Source: JBBROS01 sp963752225
Lineage (GTDB): Bacteria > Pseudomonadota > Alphaproteobacteria > Acetobacterales > Acetobacteraceae
NCBI GenBank assembly: GCA_963752225.1
Contig: CAVVXS010000007.1
Coordinates: 744,001-808,000 of the forward strand
Length of the DNA: 64,000 bases
Reading direction: 5' to 3'
Shown: positions 49,928-59,341 of the stretch, piece after piece
Position numbering within the stretch: position 1 is the stretch's first letter
Layout: the number at the start of each line of letters is the position of its first letter
Program-made: the position numbers and the translations under genes
The notes under the pieces: generated by a model
What the model was told of the DNA's origin: nothing
Seen by the model: only the letters and a program-made list of their open reading frames with translations
The model's database searches: none

Positions 49928-50623
49928 ATGATCGACGTCTGGACCTGGCCCACCCCGAACGGCCACAAGGTGCACATCGCGCTCGAGGAGTTGGCGCTGC
50001 CGTATACGGTCATTCCGGTCAATATCGGCGGTGGCGACCAGTTCAAGCCGGAATTCCTGGCGATCAACCCCAACCATCGGATCCCGGCGATCGTCGATCA
50101 TGACGGGTTGGGAGGCCGCCCGGTGACGCTGTTCGAGTCGGGTGCGATCCTGATCTACCTGGCGGAGAAGGCAGGTCGGCTCATTCCGGCCGATCCGCTC
50201 GAGCGGCTCGCCTCTCTGCAGTGGCTGATGTTCCAGATGGGCGGGGTGGGGCCGATGTTCGGCCAGTATAACCATTTCGCGGCCTACGCGCCGGAACAGC
50301 TTCCCTACGCGATCGAACGCTACACCAATGAGGTCAAGCGCTTGCATCGCGTGCTGGACAAGCGGCTGGCGGACGCCGAGTACCTGGCCGGCGGCGAGTA
50401 TAGCATCGCCGACATCGCCACCTTCCCCTGGGTGCGAAACCCGGAGCGGCGAGGGATCGCGCTGACGGATTATCCCAACGTGCAGCGCTGGCACGACGCC
50501 ATTGCAGCCCGTCCGGCGGTGCAGCGCGGGGTCGAGGTGCTGGCCGAGCACCGGCGGCAGGGTGCGATCAGCGACAAGGAACGCGAGATCATGTTCGGCA
50601 AAACGCAGTTCGCCGCGCGCTGA
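49928..50623 (+). CDS. glutathione S-transferase, YfcG/YghU-like
   Basis: 231-residue GST-fold protein of the Nu/YfcG type, which has disulfide-reductase activity in E. coli. The thioredoxin-like half begins MIDVWTWPTPNGHKVHIALEE (split, residues 1-21), with conserved Thr/Asn near the glutathione thiol, GGGDQFKPEFLAINPNHRIPAI and FESGAILIYLAEK. The helical half has WLMFQMGGVGPMFGQYNHF and YSIADIATFPWV, both diagnostic of the group. ATG 49928 with CGGAG about 8 nt upstream. It converges with rpmG across a compound hairpin. Confidence 0.92.
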   Translation: MIDVWTWPTPNGHKVHIALEELALPYTVIPVNIGGGDQFKPEFLAINPNHRIPAIVDHDGLGGRPVTLFESGAILIYLAEKAGRLIPADPLERLASLQWLMFQMGGVGPMFGQYNHFAAYAPEQLPYAIERYTNEVKRLHRVLDKRLADAEYLAGGEYSIADIATFPWVRNPERRGIALTDYPNVQRWHDAIAARPAVQRGVEVLAEHRRQGAISDKEREIMFGKTQFAAR

Positions 50624-50652
50624 GCTGCCGAGCGGCGTTTAGTCAAGGCGTC

Positions 50653-50692
50653 CCCGCCCGCAATCCCGGTCAGTCCGGGAGGGGCGGGCGGG
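50653..50692. terminator. compound hairpin between convergent GST and rpmG genes
   Basis: Outer stem of nine pairs, CCCGCCCGC-side (50653-50661) against GCGGGCGGG (50684-50692), enclosing an inner stem TCCCGG (50664-50669) / CCGGGA (50675-50680). It sits 30 nt after the GST stop and 15 nt beyond the rpmG stop and probably ends transcription on both strands. Confidence 0.6.
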
Positions 50693-50706
50693 TGACGCCG
50701 ACGGCG

Positions 50707-50874
50707 CTACTTGATCTTCGCTTCCTTGAACGCAACGTGCTTGCGCGCCACCGGGTCGTACTTCTTCAGCTCGAGCTTGCCGGTCGTGGTGCGGGCGTTC
50801 TTCTTGGTGACATAGAAATACCCGGTGTCCGCGGTCGAGACGAGCTTGATCTGAACGGTGTTGTTCTTGGCCAT
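50707..50874 (-). CDS. rpmG: 50S ribosomal protein L33
   Basis: 55-residue ribosomal protein L33, starting MAKNNTVQIKLVSTADTGYF and ending KHVAFKEAKIK. The conserved core YVTKKNARTTTGKLELKKYD is present. It has no cysteine, so it is the zinc-independent C-minus form. Start ATG 50874, stop TAG 50707. It follows the topA-rnr group on the same strand, 111 nt after the S41 peptidase gene, the order known from other alphaproteobacteria. Confidence 0.97.
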   Translation of the reverse strand: MAKNNTVQIKLVSTADTGYFYVTKKNARTTTGKLELKKYDPVARKHVAFKEAKIK

Positions 50875-50985
50875 GGCCGGAACCCTATGAATTGCGATGC
50901 GGCCGGCGGGGCCGCGAAGGGCGGGAACATGCGCATCCGGACCCGCGGGGTCAAGTCCGGCGTGCGCGTGGCGCTCGAACGGCGG

Positions 50986-52515
50986 TCAGGGCGGCGCCGA
51001 CAACAGTGCCGCAGCATAGGCGGTCGGATGGGCGACCAGGAAGCGGGCGGCGGTCAGGTCGGCGTCGCGGGCCTCGGACGCCGGGCAGGCACTGCGCAGC
51101 GCGAGCGCCTCCGCCGCGGGCAAGGGCGCGCGGGCGCCGCGATGCCGGGCGATTGCGTCCGACAGGAGCGACGTGCCGCGATCGAGCGCCTGCAACTGCG
51201 ACGCCAGGTTGTCCGGACCGAGGCTGGTGCACACTTGCGGCAGCACGCCGAGGCCCTGGATCGGCCAACCTGACGGGGCCAGCACCCGGCTCCATGACAC
51301 GAACAGCTCGCCCCCGTCGGGCAGCACCTTGATCGTCTGCACGAGGCCTTTGCCCAGCGTCGCGCTGCCGACGACGACGCCGCGGCCTCCGTCCGAAAGG
51401 GCGGCGGCCATGATCTCCGCGGCACTCGCCGAGCGGCCATCTACCAGGACGACAACCGGGCGGCCGCCGGCGAGGTCGGTGCCGCTGCCGTGCCATTCAT
51501 GCGCCGCTTGCGGGTCCCGACCGGCGGTGATGGCCACCAGGCCGTGGTCGAGCACCAGGGCGATTGCCGCCACCGCCTGCCGCAGCAGGCCCCCGCGATT
51601 GCCGCGCAGGTCGAGCACCACCCCGCGGATCGGCCGCCCCGCCGCGCCTTGCAGGTTGCGGGTGAGTTCACGGGCCAGACGCTGATCCGTGTCGGCGTTG
51701 AAGCTGATGATCCGGACCAGCAGAATGTCGTTCAAGCGGGTTGGGAACACGGTCTCGGCCGGCAGCACGGCACGCTCGAGATCGACGGTGCGCAGCGGGC
51801 CGCCGCGGGCGCGGACCGACAACGTCATGTCGGTGCCCTCCAGCCCGGCGATCCAGCCATGCACGGTCTCGAGGTCCTTGCCGGCGGTCGACTGTCCGTC
51901 CACCGCGAGGACGCGATCGCCGACCCGGATGCCGGCTTCGGCGGCGGGGCCGTCGGCATTGACGCCGGTGACGACGAAGCCGGTGCGGTCACGGGCGATG
52001 GTGAGACCGACTCCGGCCTCGCCGGATCGGCGCGCGCGGTCAAGATCGGCGGCGCCGGGCGGGATATAGCGCGAATAGGGGTCGAGGTGGTTGAACACCT
52101 CGTCGAAGAAGCTGGCGACCTCGGCGTTGAACCCGGCGGCGCGGAAGCTGGGCGACACGGTCGCGGCCGCCTCCAGCACGCTTGCGGCCAAGACGGCCCA
52201 CTCGCCGGGGTCGTCGCCCTTGGGCGCCGGCCGGCTGAACACCGGGCGCCCGTCCTGCAGCAGCACCACGGTGCCGTCGCGCAACTCGGTCGTGAGCGAG
52301 CCGTCGAGCGACGCCGGTGCGCTGAGGCCCCACAAGGCGAGCTGCTGCACCGATACCGGCTCGAGGGCGCGCGGCGCGATGAAGGCGAGCGCGGTGGAGA
52401 ACACCGAGATGGCGAGCGACAGGTCGAACCCTTCACGCATCCGCGGCGCCTGGGCGAAGGCTGGCGACCAGATCGGGCAGGCCAGCAGCAGCAGAACCGC
52501 GGCCAGCCGCCTCAC
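50986..52515 (-). CDS. S41-family (C-terminal processing) peptidase
   Basis: 509-residue periplasmic serine protease of the CtpA/tail-specific type. A signal peptide ends near residue 22 (SPAFA-QAP). A helical segment with FNHLDPYSRYIPP (about 145-160) is followed by a PDZ domain (GEAGVGLTI, DGPAAEAGIRVGDRVLAVDG) and the S41 core: VVLDLRGNRGGLLRQAVA, catalytic serine in VDGRSASAAEIMAAAL, and the general-base lysine in GSATLGKGLVQT. GWPIQGLGVLPQV is the usual tail end. Substrate unknown. The GTG start overlaps the rnr stop by 4 nt. Confidence 0.9.
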   Translation of the reverse strand: MRRLAAVLLLLACPIWSPAFAQAPRMREGFDLSLAISVFSTALAFIAPRALEPVSVQQLALWGLSAPASLDGSLTTELRDGTVVLLQDGRPVFSRPAPKGDDPGEWAVLAASVLEAAATVSPSFRAAGFNAEVASFFDEVFNHLDPYSRYIPPGAADLDRARRSGEAGVGLTIARDRTGFVVTGVNADGPAAEAGIRVGDRVLAVDGQSTAGKDLETVHGWIAGLEGTDMTLSVRARGGPLRTVDLERAVLPAETVFPTRLNDILLVRIISFNADTDQRLARELTRNLQGAAGRPIRGVVLDLRGNRGGLLRQAVAAIALVLDHGLVAITAGRDPQAAHEWHGSGTDLAGGRPVVVLVDGRSASAAEIMAAALSDGGRGVVVGSATLGKGLVQTIKVLPDGGELFVSWSRVLAPSGWPIQGLGVLPQVCTSLGPDNLASQLQALDRGTSLLSDAIARHRGARAPLPAAEALALRSACPASEARDADLTAARFLVAHPTAYAAALLSAPP

Positions 52516-54761
52516 CGGCGGGTCTGCCGACCCTGGCGGCCCGCCCGGCCCGGCGCCCGGCTGCCGGGCTCGGGCCGTTGGTCGGGCCTGGCGCGGCTGC
52601 CGGGTGCGCCGGCCATGGCGAAGATCATGCCGCCCGTCACCGGGCTCGCTTCGACCAGGCGGACCTCGACCTCCTGCGCCAAGTGCCAGGTGATGCGGGT
52701 GCGGCGGCCCGAAAGCGATTGGGTCGGCTCGTCGTAGACAAAGAAGTCGTCGCCGAGGCCAGACATCGGGATCAGCCCGCTGGCGCCGCTGTCGAGCACG
52801 GTGATGAACACGCCGAAGCGCTGCACGCCGGAGATACGCGCGGGGAAGGTGGCGCCGACCTTGTCGGCCATGTAGGCGGCGAGGTAGCGGTCGATGGCGT
52901 CACGCTCGGCCAGCGCGGCGCGGCGTTCGGTGGCGCTGATGTGCTCGGCGATTTCGGGGAAGCGGGCGGGTTCGTCCGGGTCGAGGCCGCCGAGGCCGAG
53001 CTTCAGGCCGGTGATGAGCGCCCGGTGCACCAAGAGATCGGCGTAGCGGCGGATCGGGCTGGTGAAGTGGGCGTAGCGGGTCAGAGCGAGACCGAAATGG
53101 CCGATGTTGTCGGGGCTGTACGAGGCCTGCATTTGCGCCCGCAGCACGATCTCGTTGACGAGCGGCGCTTCCTCCGTGCCAGCGACCTTTTGCAGCACGC
53201 GGTCGAGGTCGCGCGGATGCAGGGCGTTGCCCGGTGGCAGCGAGATGTCCATGCCATGCAGCAGGGTGCGAAGCGCCTCGAGCTTCTCCTCGGACGGCGG
53301 CGCGTGCACGCGGTACATGCAGGGCCGGTGCAGCCGTTCCAGCTCCTCCGCCGCAGCGACATTGGCGAGGATCATGAACTCCTCGATGAGCTTATGGCTG
53401 TCGAGGCGTGGCCGGGGCACGATCCGCTCGACCTTGCCGTCGACGAGGAACACCTGGCGCTCCGGCAGGTCGAGGTCGAGCGTGCCGCGCGTTTGCCGGG
53501 CCGCCAGCAACTTTTCGAAGGCGGCATACAGATGCCTGAACCGGTCCTCGCCGGCGTCCCGGCTTTCCTGCACCTGCGTGTAGGTCATGCGGGCATGGCT
53601 GCGCATCAGCCCGCGGCCGAAGCGGTGCGAGGTTTTCCGGCCCGCGGCGTCGATCCGCATGTCCACGAACAAGCAGCCGCGGTCCTCATTGGGGCGCAGG
53701 CTGCACCAGCCGTTGCTGAGCTCCTCCGGCAGCATCGGCACGACACGGTCGGGGAAGTAGCAGGAATTGCCGCGGCTCGAGGCGGCGCGGTCCAGCGGCG
53801 AGCCGGGCCGGACGTAATGGGCGACGTCGGCGATGGCGACGATTAGGCGGTAGCCGTTGTTGGACGTGTCGGGTTCGGCCCAGACGGCGTCGTCGAAGTC
53901 GCGCGCGTCCTCGCCGTCGATGGTGATGAGGCCGAGGTCGCGCAGATCCTCGCGCTTGCCGAGCGGGGTGGCGCGGGCGCGGCGGGCGGCGGCGAGCGCC
54001 TCGGGGCTGAACTCGGTGGGGATGTCGTGGGTGTGGATGCAGATCAGGCTGACGGAGCGGGCGTCGCCCATTTTGCCCAGCCGCTCGGTGATGCGCGCGG
54101 GCTTCAGCCCGAGCCCGGCATCGGGCAGCGGGGTGGCGGATACGATCTCGTCGTCCTCGGCGCCCATCTCCTCGCCGGGCGGGATGCGCCACTCGGCCTT
54201 GGCCCGGCGATCGGTGGGCACCACGCGGCCGCCGCCCTGCGGGTTCGGCCGGAACACGCCGAGGATCCGGCCGGGCGCGTCGGACAAGCGCTTGACCGTG
54301 CGGCCTTCGTACTTGCCGTTGCCGATGGGGCGCAGCCGGGCCAGCACGCGCTCCCCGGGGGCCAACGCTGCCTGGCCGCGGCGCTCGGGGTGCATCAGCA
54401 CCATCGGTGGCGGCCCGTCCCCTTCCCAATCCACCGGGCGTGCGATCGGCTCGCCGTCATTGTCGGTTCCGGTGATGCGCACGACGGTTGCCTCGGGCAG
54501 GCGCCCGGGCGGGGCAAAGCGGCGATGTCCGGCCGGGGCGATCGCGCCATCCTCCTTCAGCGTGCTGAGCAAAGCGCGCAATGCCGGCTTCAGTTCGGGT
54601 CCAATCCCGAATTCCCGGGCGATCTCGCGCTTGCCGACCCGGCCTGTCGAGGCGGCGATGAAGGCGCGGATCGCGTCGCGGGTGGGCAGGGTGCCGGGCG
54701 GTGGCGCGTCGGCCGGCTCGGCGCGAGAGCGGGCGCGGCTGCCGCGAAGCCGGCGCGCCAC
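52512..54761 (-). CDS. rnr: ribonuclease R
   Basis: 749-residue 3'-5' exoribonuclease of the RNB family. It has an N-terminal winged-helix region (about 25-85), cold-shock domains (about 90-240), the RNB core with GEDARDFDDAVWAE (metal-binding aspartates), FPDRVVPMLPEELSNGWCSLRP and the RYAHFTSPIRRYADLLVHR motif, and a C-terminal S1 domain (VGATFPARISGVQRFGVFI). The tail is Arg/Pro-rich. GTG start at 54761 overlaps the topA stop by 1 nt; downstream it overlaps the S41 peptidase gene. Translationally coupled topA-rnr is common in alphaproteobacteria. Confidence 0.96.
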   Translation of the reverse strand: MARRLRGSRARSRAEPADAPPPGTLPTRDAIRAFIAASTGRVGKREIAREFGIGPELKPALRALLSTLKEDGAIAPAGHRRFAPPGRLPEATVVRITGTDNDGEPIARPVDWEGDGPPPMVLMHPERRGQAALAPGERVLARLRPIGNGKYEGRTVKRLSDAPGRILGVFRPNPQGGGRVVPTDRRAKAEWRIPPGEEMGAEDDEIVSATPLPDAGLGLKPARITERLGKMGDARSVSLICIHTHDIPTEFSPEALAAARRARATPLGKREDLRDLGLITIDGEDARDFDDAVWAEPDTSNNGYRLIVAIADVAHYVRPGSPLDRAASSRGNSCYFPDRVVPMLPEELSNGWCSLRPNEDRGCLFVDMRIDAAGRKTSHRFGRGLMRSHARMTYTQVQESRDAGEDRFRHLYAAFEKLLAARQTRGTLDLDLPERQVFLVDGKVERIVPRPRLDSHKLIEEFMILANVAAAEELERLHRPCMYRVHAPPSEEKLEALRTLLHGMDISLPPGNALHPRDLDRVLQKVAGTEEAPLVNEIVLRAQMQASYSPDNIGHFGLALTRYAHFTSPIRRYADLLVHRALITGLKLGLGGLDPDEPARFPEIAEHISATERRAALAERDAIDRYLAAYMADKVGATFPARISGVQRFGVFITVLDSGASGLIPMSGLGDDFFVYDEPTQSLSGRRTRITWHLAQEVEVRLVEASPVTGGMIFAMAGAPGSRARPDQRPEPGSRAPGRAGRQGRQTRR

Positions 54762-57442
54762 TACCCGGCCTTGCGCGCCGGTGGATGAGCCGACGGTTTC
54801 TTCCCGGTCGCACGCTTGGCCGGCTTTTTTGCCGCGGCCTTCTTGGCTGATGCGGGCTTCGTCGCGGTCCCGGGCGCAGGCGCGGCTTTCGCGGCCGCTT
54901 TCTTCGGCGCCGCCTTCGCCCGTCCCTTGCCCTTCAACGCCTTGCCGCGCTCGGCCAGCAGCGCCACCGCGTCATCGAGCGACATATCGTCGATGCCCAT
55001 GTCCTTCGGCAGGTTCGCGACCGTCGAACCATGCTGCGCGTAAGGACCGAACCGCCCTTTCTTGATCATCACCGGCTGCTTGTCCTTCGGATGCGGCCCA
55101 AGGCTCCGCACGCTGTCGAGCTTCTTGGCCAGCGCGTCCACGGCCCGGTTGATGCCGACCGACACCACGTCGTCGTCCTTGTCGAGCGAGGCGTAGACGC
55201 TGCCCATCCGCACGAACGGCCCGAAGCGGCCGATGCCGGCCTCGATCGGCTCGCCCCGCTCCGGGTGCACGCCCACCAGCCGCGGCAGCGACAACAGGCC
55301 GATCGCCTGCTCCACCGTGATGCTTTCGCCGTCCATGCCCTTCGGCAGCGAGGTGCGGCGCGGTTTCGATTTCTTGTCTTCGGGGTTGGGTTCGCCCTGC
55401 TGCACATAGAGGCCATAGGGGCCGCGCCGGACGGTGATCGTCTCGCCGGTCACCGGATGGTGGCCGAGTTCACGCATCCCTTCTTTGAGCGTCTCCCCGG
55501 CCTGATCGCCGCTCTCGATCGCGAGGCGGCGCGTGTATTGGCAGGCGGGATAGTTGGAGCAGCCGATGAAGCTGCCGTGGCGGCCGAGCTTCAGGCCGAG
55601 CCGGCCCGCATGGCAGGCCGGGCACAGGCGCGGGTCGCTGCCGTCCGCCGGCGCCGGGAAGAAGTGCTCGCCGAGGTCGTGGTCCAGCGCGTCGATCACG
55701 TCGGAAATCTTCAGCTCGCGGGTCTGCTCGACGGCGAGGCTGAACTGCTCCCAGAACGCCTGCATGACGGCGCGCCACTCGGCACGGCCGCCGCTGATAT
55801 CGTCGAGCTGCTCCTCCAGCGCGGCCGTGAAGCCGGTATCGACGTAGCGCTCGAAGAAGCTCGTCAGGAAGGCGGTTACCAGGCGGCCGCGGTCCTCGGG
55901 GATGAAGCGGCGGTTCTCCATCCGGACGTATTCGCGGTCGCGCAAAACGGAGAGGATGCTGGCATAGGTGCTGGGCCGGCCGATGCCCAGCTCCTCCATC
56001 TTCTTGACCAGACTCGCCTCGGAGAAACGCGGCGGCGGCTGGGTGAAATGCTGGTCGGCGTTCACGCGCTCGCGGTCGACCGGATCCTTTTCATGCATCG
56101 GCGGCAGCATGCGGCTTTCGTCCGCCCCCGCCTGAGAGCCTTCCGGCGCGTCGTCCACGTCCTCGCGGTAGAGCTTCAGGTAGCCGTCGAAGGCGACGAT
56201 GGAGCCGTTTGCGCGCAGCCTCGTGCCACCGGAGGCGACGTCGACGGCGACCTGGTCGAGCTCGGCCGATTGCATCTGGCTGGCGACGGCGCGCTTCCAG
56301 ATCAGCTCGTAGAGGCGGCGCTGCTCGTCGTTGAGGTAGCGGGCGACGCTGTCCGGGGTGCGGGCGACGTCGGTCGGGCGAACCGCCTCGTGCGCTTCCT
56401 GGGCGTTCTTGGCCTTGCTGCTGTATTCGCGCGGCTGGGCCGGCACGTAGTCGCGGCCGTAAGCCTCGCCGACATGATCGCGGATCGCCATCATGGCTTC
56501 GCGCGCCATCTGCACGCCGTCGGTCCGCATATAGGTGATGAGGCCCGTGGTCTCGCCTTGCAGCTCGACACCTTCGTAAAGCTGCTGGGCGCAGCGCATG
56601 GTCGCTTGGGCGCCCATGCCCAGCTTGCGCGAGGCTTCCTGCTGCAAGGTGCTGGTGGTGAACGGCGCCGGCGGGTGGCGCTTGACCCGGCGACGCTCGA
56701 TCTGGGCCACGGTGAAGCTGCCGGCCTCGACCGCGCGCTTGGCGGCCAGCGCCAGCGCCTCGGTGTTCAGATCGAACTGGTCCAGCCGCTTGCCGTCGAG
56801 ATGGGTGAGGCGCGCGGTGAACGGAGCGCCGGCCGGCGTCAGGAAGTGCGCCTCGACCGTCCAGTACTCGCGCGGCCGGAATGCCTCGATCTCGGCTTCC
56901 CGCTCGCATACCAGACGCAACGCCACCGATTGCACCCGCCCGGCGCTGCGGCTGCCGGGCAGCTTGCGCCACAGCACCGGCGAGAGGGTGAAGCCGACCA
57001 GGTAGTCGAGCGCCCGCCGCGCCAGGTAGGCCTCGATCAGCGGCTGATCGAGCTCGCGCGGGTGGGCAATGGCGTGGGTGACGGCCGATTTGGTAATTTC
57101 GTTGAAGGTGATGCGGCGCACGTCGACGCCGCGCAGCGCCTTTTTCTCCTCCAGCATGGCGCGCACGTGCCAGCTGATCGCCTCACCCTCGCGGTCCGGG
57201 TCGGTCGCGAGGTAAAGGGTGCCGGCGCCCTTGACGGCCTTCGCGATGGCCGCGACCTGGCGGTTGCCGCGCTCGTCGGCGGCCCAGTCCATCGCGAAGC
57301 CTTCTTCGGGGCGCACGCTGCCGTCCTTGGGTGGCAGGTCGCGCACGTGACCGAAGCTCGCCAGCACGGTGTAGTTGCCGCCCAAGTACTTGTTGATGGT
57401 CTTGGCCTTGGCCGGCGATTCGACGACGACGACGTCTGTCAT
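54761..57442 (-). CDS. topA: DNA topoisomerase I
   Basis: 893-residue type IA topoisomerase that relaxes negative supercoils. The TOPRIM domain is N-terminal (VVVVESPAKAKTINKYLG, FGHVRDLPPK, ATDPDREGEAISWH). The catalytic tyrosine is Y304 in GLITYMRTDG. A four-cysteine zinc finger follows at about residue 590 (CPACHAG...CSNYPAC), then the topoisomerase C-terminal repeats, and a Lys/Ala-rich tail of about 70 residues. ATG 57442. It lies 51 nt after dprA on the same strand and overlaps rnr. Confidence 0.97.
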   Translation of the reverse strand: MTDVVVVESPAKAKTINKYLGGNYTVLASFGHVRDLPPKDGSVRPEEGFAMDWAADERGNRQVAAIAKAVKGAGTLYLATDPDREGEAISWHVRAMLEEKKALRGVDVRRITFNEITKSAVTHAIAHPRELDQPLIEAYLARRALDYLVGFTLSPVLWRKLPGSRSAGRVQSVALRLVCEREAEIEAFRPREYWTVEAHFLTPAGAPFTARLTHLDGKRLDQFDLNTEALALAAKRAVEAGSFTVAQIERRRVKRHPPAPFTTSTLQQEASRKLGMGAQATMRCAQQLYEGVELQGETTGLITYMRTDGVQMAREAMMAIRDHVGEAYGRDYVPAQPREYSSKAKNAQEAHEAVRPTDVARTPDSVARYLNDEQRRLYELIWKRAVASQMQSAELDQVAVDVASGGTRLRANGSIVAFDGYLKLYREDVDDAPEGSQAGADESRMLPPMHEKDPVDRERVNADQHFTQPPPRFSEASLVKKMEELGIGRPSTYASILSVLRDREYVRMENRRFIPEDRGRLVTAFLTSFFERYVDTGFTAALEEQLDDISGGRAEWRAVMQAFWEQFSLAVEQTRELKISDVIDALDHDLGEHFFPAPADGSDPRLCPACHAGRLGLKLGRHGSFIGCSNYPACQYTRRLAIESGDQAGETLKEGMRELGHHPVTGETITVRRGPYGLYVQQGEPNPEDKKSKPRRTSLPKGMDGESITVEQAIGLLSLPRLVGVHPERGEPIEAGIGRFGPFVRMGSVYASLDKDDDVVSVGINRAVDALAKKLDSVRSLGPHPKDKQPVMIKKGRFGPYAQHGSTVANLPKDMGIDDMSLDDAVALLAERGKALKGKGRAKAAPKKAAAKAAPAPGTATKPASAKKAAAKKPAKRATGKKPSAHPPARKAG

Positions 57443-57493
57443 ACTGTCCTTAAGCTGGAGCGCGGCTCCTGAACGTTTCGCCCGACGGCGTAT

Positions 57494-58576
57494 TTAGACG
57501 ACCAGGCAGACCTGGCTTCCCGCCTGCTGAACGAGCCCCTCGGCCTCCAGTTCGGCGAGCACGCCAAGGACGGCCGAGGGCGACAACTGGCAGCGCCGCA
57601 CGAGATCGTCAACCGGTACCCAGGCCGGGCTTAGCAGCTCCAGCAATCTCAGCCGCACCATCGTGGGATCCAGACCCCCGGCGTCGAAGGGTGCTGCGGC
57701 CTCGGCGACCCCGGCCCGGCGCGGCTTGAGTTGACGCCGCGGCAGGTGCTCGAGCACGTCGGTGGCGCTTTCGGTCAGGTGTGCCTGACCGGTGCGGATC
57801 AGGTCGTTGGAGCCGCGGCAGCGCGGGTCGAGCGGCGAGCCCGGCACGGCGAACAGTTCGCGGCTCGCCTCCTCGGCGAGGCGTGCGGTGATCAGGCTGC
57901 CGGATTGCGGCGCCGCCTCGACCACGACCACGCCTTCCGCCAGGCCCGCGATGACGCGGTTGCGCCGTGGGAAGTGCCGGGCCTGCGGCGCGGTGCCGAG
58001 CGGCGCCTCGGCCACGACCGCGCCGGCCTGGGCGATGCGGGCCTGCAGATCGGCATGCTCGGGCGGGTAGGGCATGTCGAGGCCGCCGGCGATGGCGGCA
58101 ATGGTGCGGCCGGTGCGCAGCGCGCCCTCGTGCGCGGCCGCATCGATGCCGCGGGCGAGGCCCGACACCACCGCGATCTCGCGCATGGCGAGGTCGCCGG
58201 CGAGGATCTCCGCCAGGCGGCGGCCATTGGCCGAGGCGTTGCGGGCGCCCACCAAGGCGACAGCGCGGGCCTGGAACACCGACACGTCGCCGAGCACGGA
58301 GATGACGGGCGGCGGGTTCTCCAGCAGCAGCAGCAGCGGCGGGTAGTCGGGGTCGTCGGGGAACAGGATGCGCCCGCCGAGCCGGGCGACGCCCTCGATC
58401 TCGCGGTTCGCGTCCGATTCGGACGGGATGTTGACGATGGCGCGGCCGGCTTCGTTGGCGATCGTCGGCAGCGCATCGAGCGCTGTCTGGGCGGAGCCGA
58501 ACCGTTCGAGCAGCCGGCGATAGGTGATCGGCCCGACCCCGTCCGAGCGCGCGAGCCGGAGCCGGGCGGTGGTCAT
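57494..58576 (-). CDS. dprA: DNA-processing protein DprA
   Basis: 360-residue DprA/Smf protein, which loads RecA on incoming single-stranded DNA during natural transformation. A SAM-like N-terminal domain (GVGPITYRRLLERFGSAQTAL) is followed by the Rossmann-like DprA core with ALVGARNASANGRRLAEILA, VSGLARGIDAAAHEGAL, IAGGLDMPYPPEH, FPRRNRVIAGL and SGSLITARLAEEASRELFAVPG. A DprA winged helix forms the C-terminus (about 300-358). ATG 58576 with GGGGGG upstream; a longer start at 58615 is less likely. No other competence gene is in the window. Confidence 0.95.
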   Translation of the reverse strand: MTTARLRLARSDGVGPITYRRLLERFGSAQTALDALPTIANEAGRAIVNIPSESDANREIEGVARLGGRILFPDDPDYPPLLLLLENPPPVISVLGDVSVFQARAVALVGARNASANGRRLAEILAGDLAMREIAVVSGLARGIDAAAHEGALRTGRTIAAIAGGLDMPYPPEHADLQARIAQAGAVVAEAPLGTAPQARHFPRRNRVIAGLAEGVVVVEAAPQSGSLITARLAEEASRELFAVPGSPLDPRCRGSNDLIRTGQAHLTESATDVLEHLPRRQLKPRRAGVAEAAAPFDAGGLDPTMVRLRLLELLSPAWVPVDDLVRRCQLSPSAVLGVLAELEAEGLVQQAGSQVCLVV

Positions 58577-58742
58577 GTCCCCCCCGTCACCGTCGGGCGC
58601 GATCTGACCATCCACGCACTCACGCTGCCGCCACGGTGAGCGCGTGGAATTCCATGGTGACGCACCGACCGGACGGCGCGCCGTATGTTGAGGCGAGATC
58701 GAATCATCCGACCATGACGGCGAGGATGAGAGTTCGCGTCCA

Positions 58743-59324
58743 TCACTTCGCGCCGATCTTGGGCTCGGTGCCGGCGAGCAGGCGGCGGATGTTGCCGTTG
58801 TGGCGGACGATGACCAAAAGGCTGACGAGGGCTGCGGCGAGGGCCAAGGCCTGGCTCTCCAGCAGGAGCATCAGCACCGGGGCCGCCACGCACGCAAGTA
58901 ACGCGGCGGCACTGGAGCGGCGGGTCAGGAAGGCGGCGGCCAGCCAGATCAGGACGCATGCGAGGCCGACCGGCCACGACCAGGCGAGCAGCACGCCGGC
59001 GCCGGTCGCGATCCCCTTGCCGCCGCGGAACCCGACCCAGGGTGAGGTGCAATGCCCGACCACGGCGGCCACGCCGGCGACCAAGGCGAACAACAACCCC
59101 CATTGCCCGGCGACCAGCACTGCGGCCACGCCCTTGCCGCCGTCCAGCAGTACCGTCGCCAAAGCGATGTCCTTGCGGCCAGTGCGCAATACGTTGGTGG
59201 CGCCGATGTTGCCGGATCCGATGGCGCGGATATCCCCCAACCCCGCCCAACGGCTGAGCAGGAGACCGAACGGGATGCTGCCGAGCAAATAGGCGCCCAC
59301 CAGTGACGCAACCAGGATCGTCAT
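58743..59324 (-). CDS. plsY: glycerol-3-phosphate acyltransferase PlsY
   Basis: 193-residue inner-membrane enzyme that acylates glycerol-3-phosphate from acyl-phosphate, the first step in phospholipid synthesis. Conserved loops are GSIPFGLLLSRW, IGSGNIGATNVLRTG, LLDGGKGVAAVL, GHCTSPWVGFRGGKGIATGAG and VRHNGNIRRLLAGTEPKIG, with five transmembrane helices. Start at ATG 59324; an in-frame GTG at 59345 would overlap the upstream stop by 4 nt and add seven residues. It lies between the pyrC homologue and dprA. The 166-nt stretch before dprA holds no gene. Confidence 0.95.
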   Translation of the reverse strand: MTILVASLVGAYLLGSIPFGLLLSRWAGLGDIRAIGSGNIGATNVLRTGRKDIALATVLLDGGKGVAAVLVAGQWGLLFALVAGVAAVVGHCTSPWVGFRGGKGIATGAGVLLAWSWPVGLACVLIWLAAAFLTRRSSAAALLACVAAPVLMLLLESQALALAAALVSLLVIVRHNGNIRRLLAGTEPKIGAK

Positions 59325-59341
59325 CAAGCGCGGGTCGGCCG

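Noticed and set aside
55031..57472. An 813-codon plus-strand frame opposite topA
   Set aside because: Complement of an unmistakable topoisomerase I with intact catalytic and zinc motifs; composition is shadow-like.
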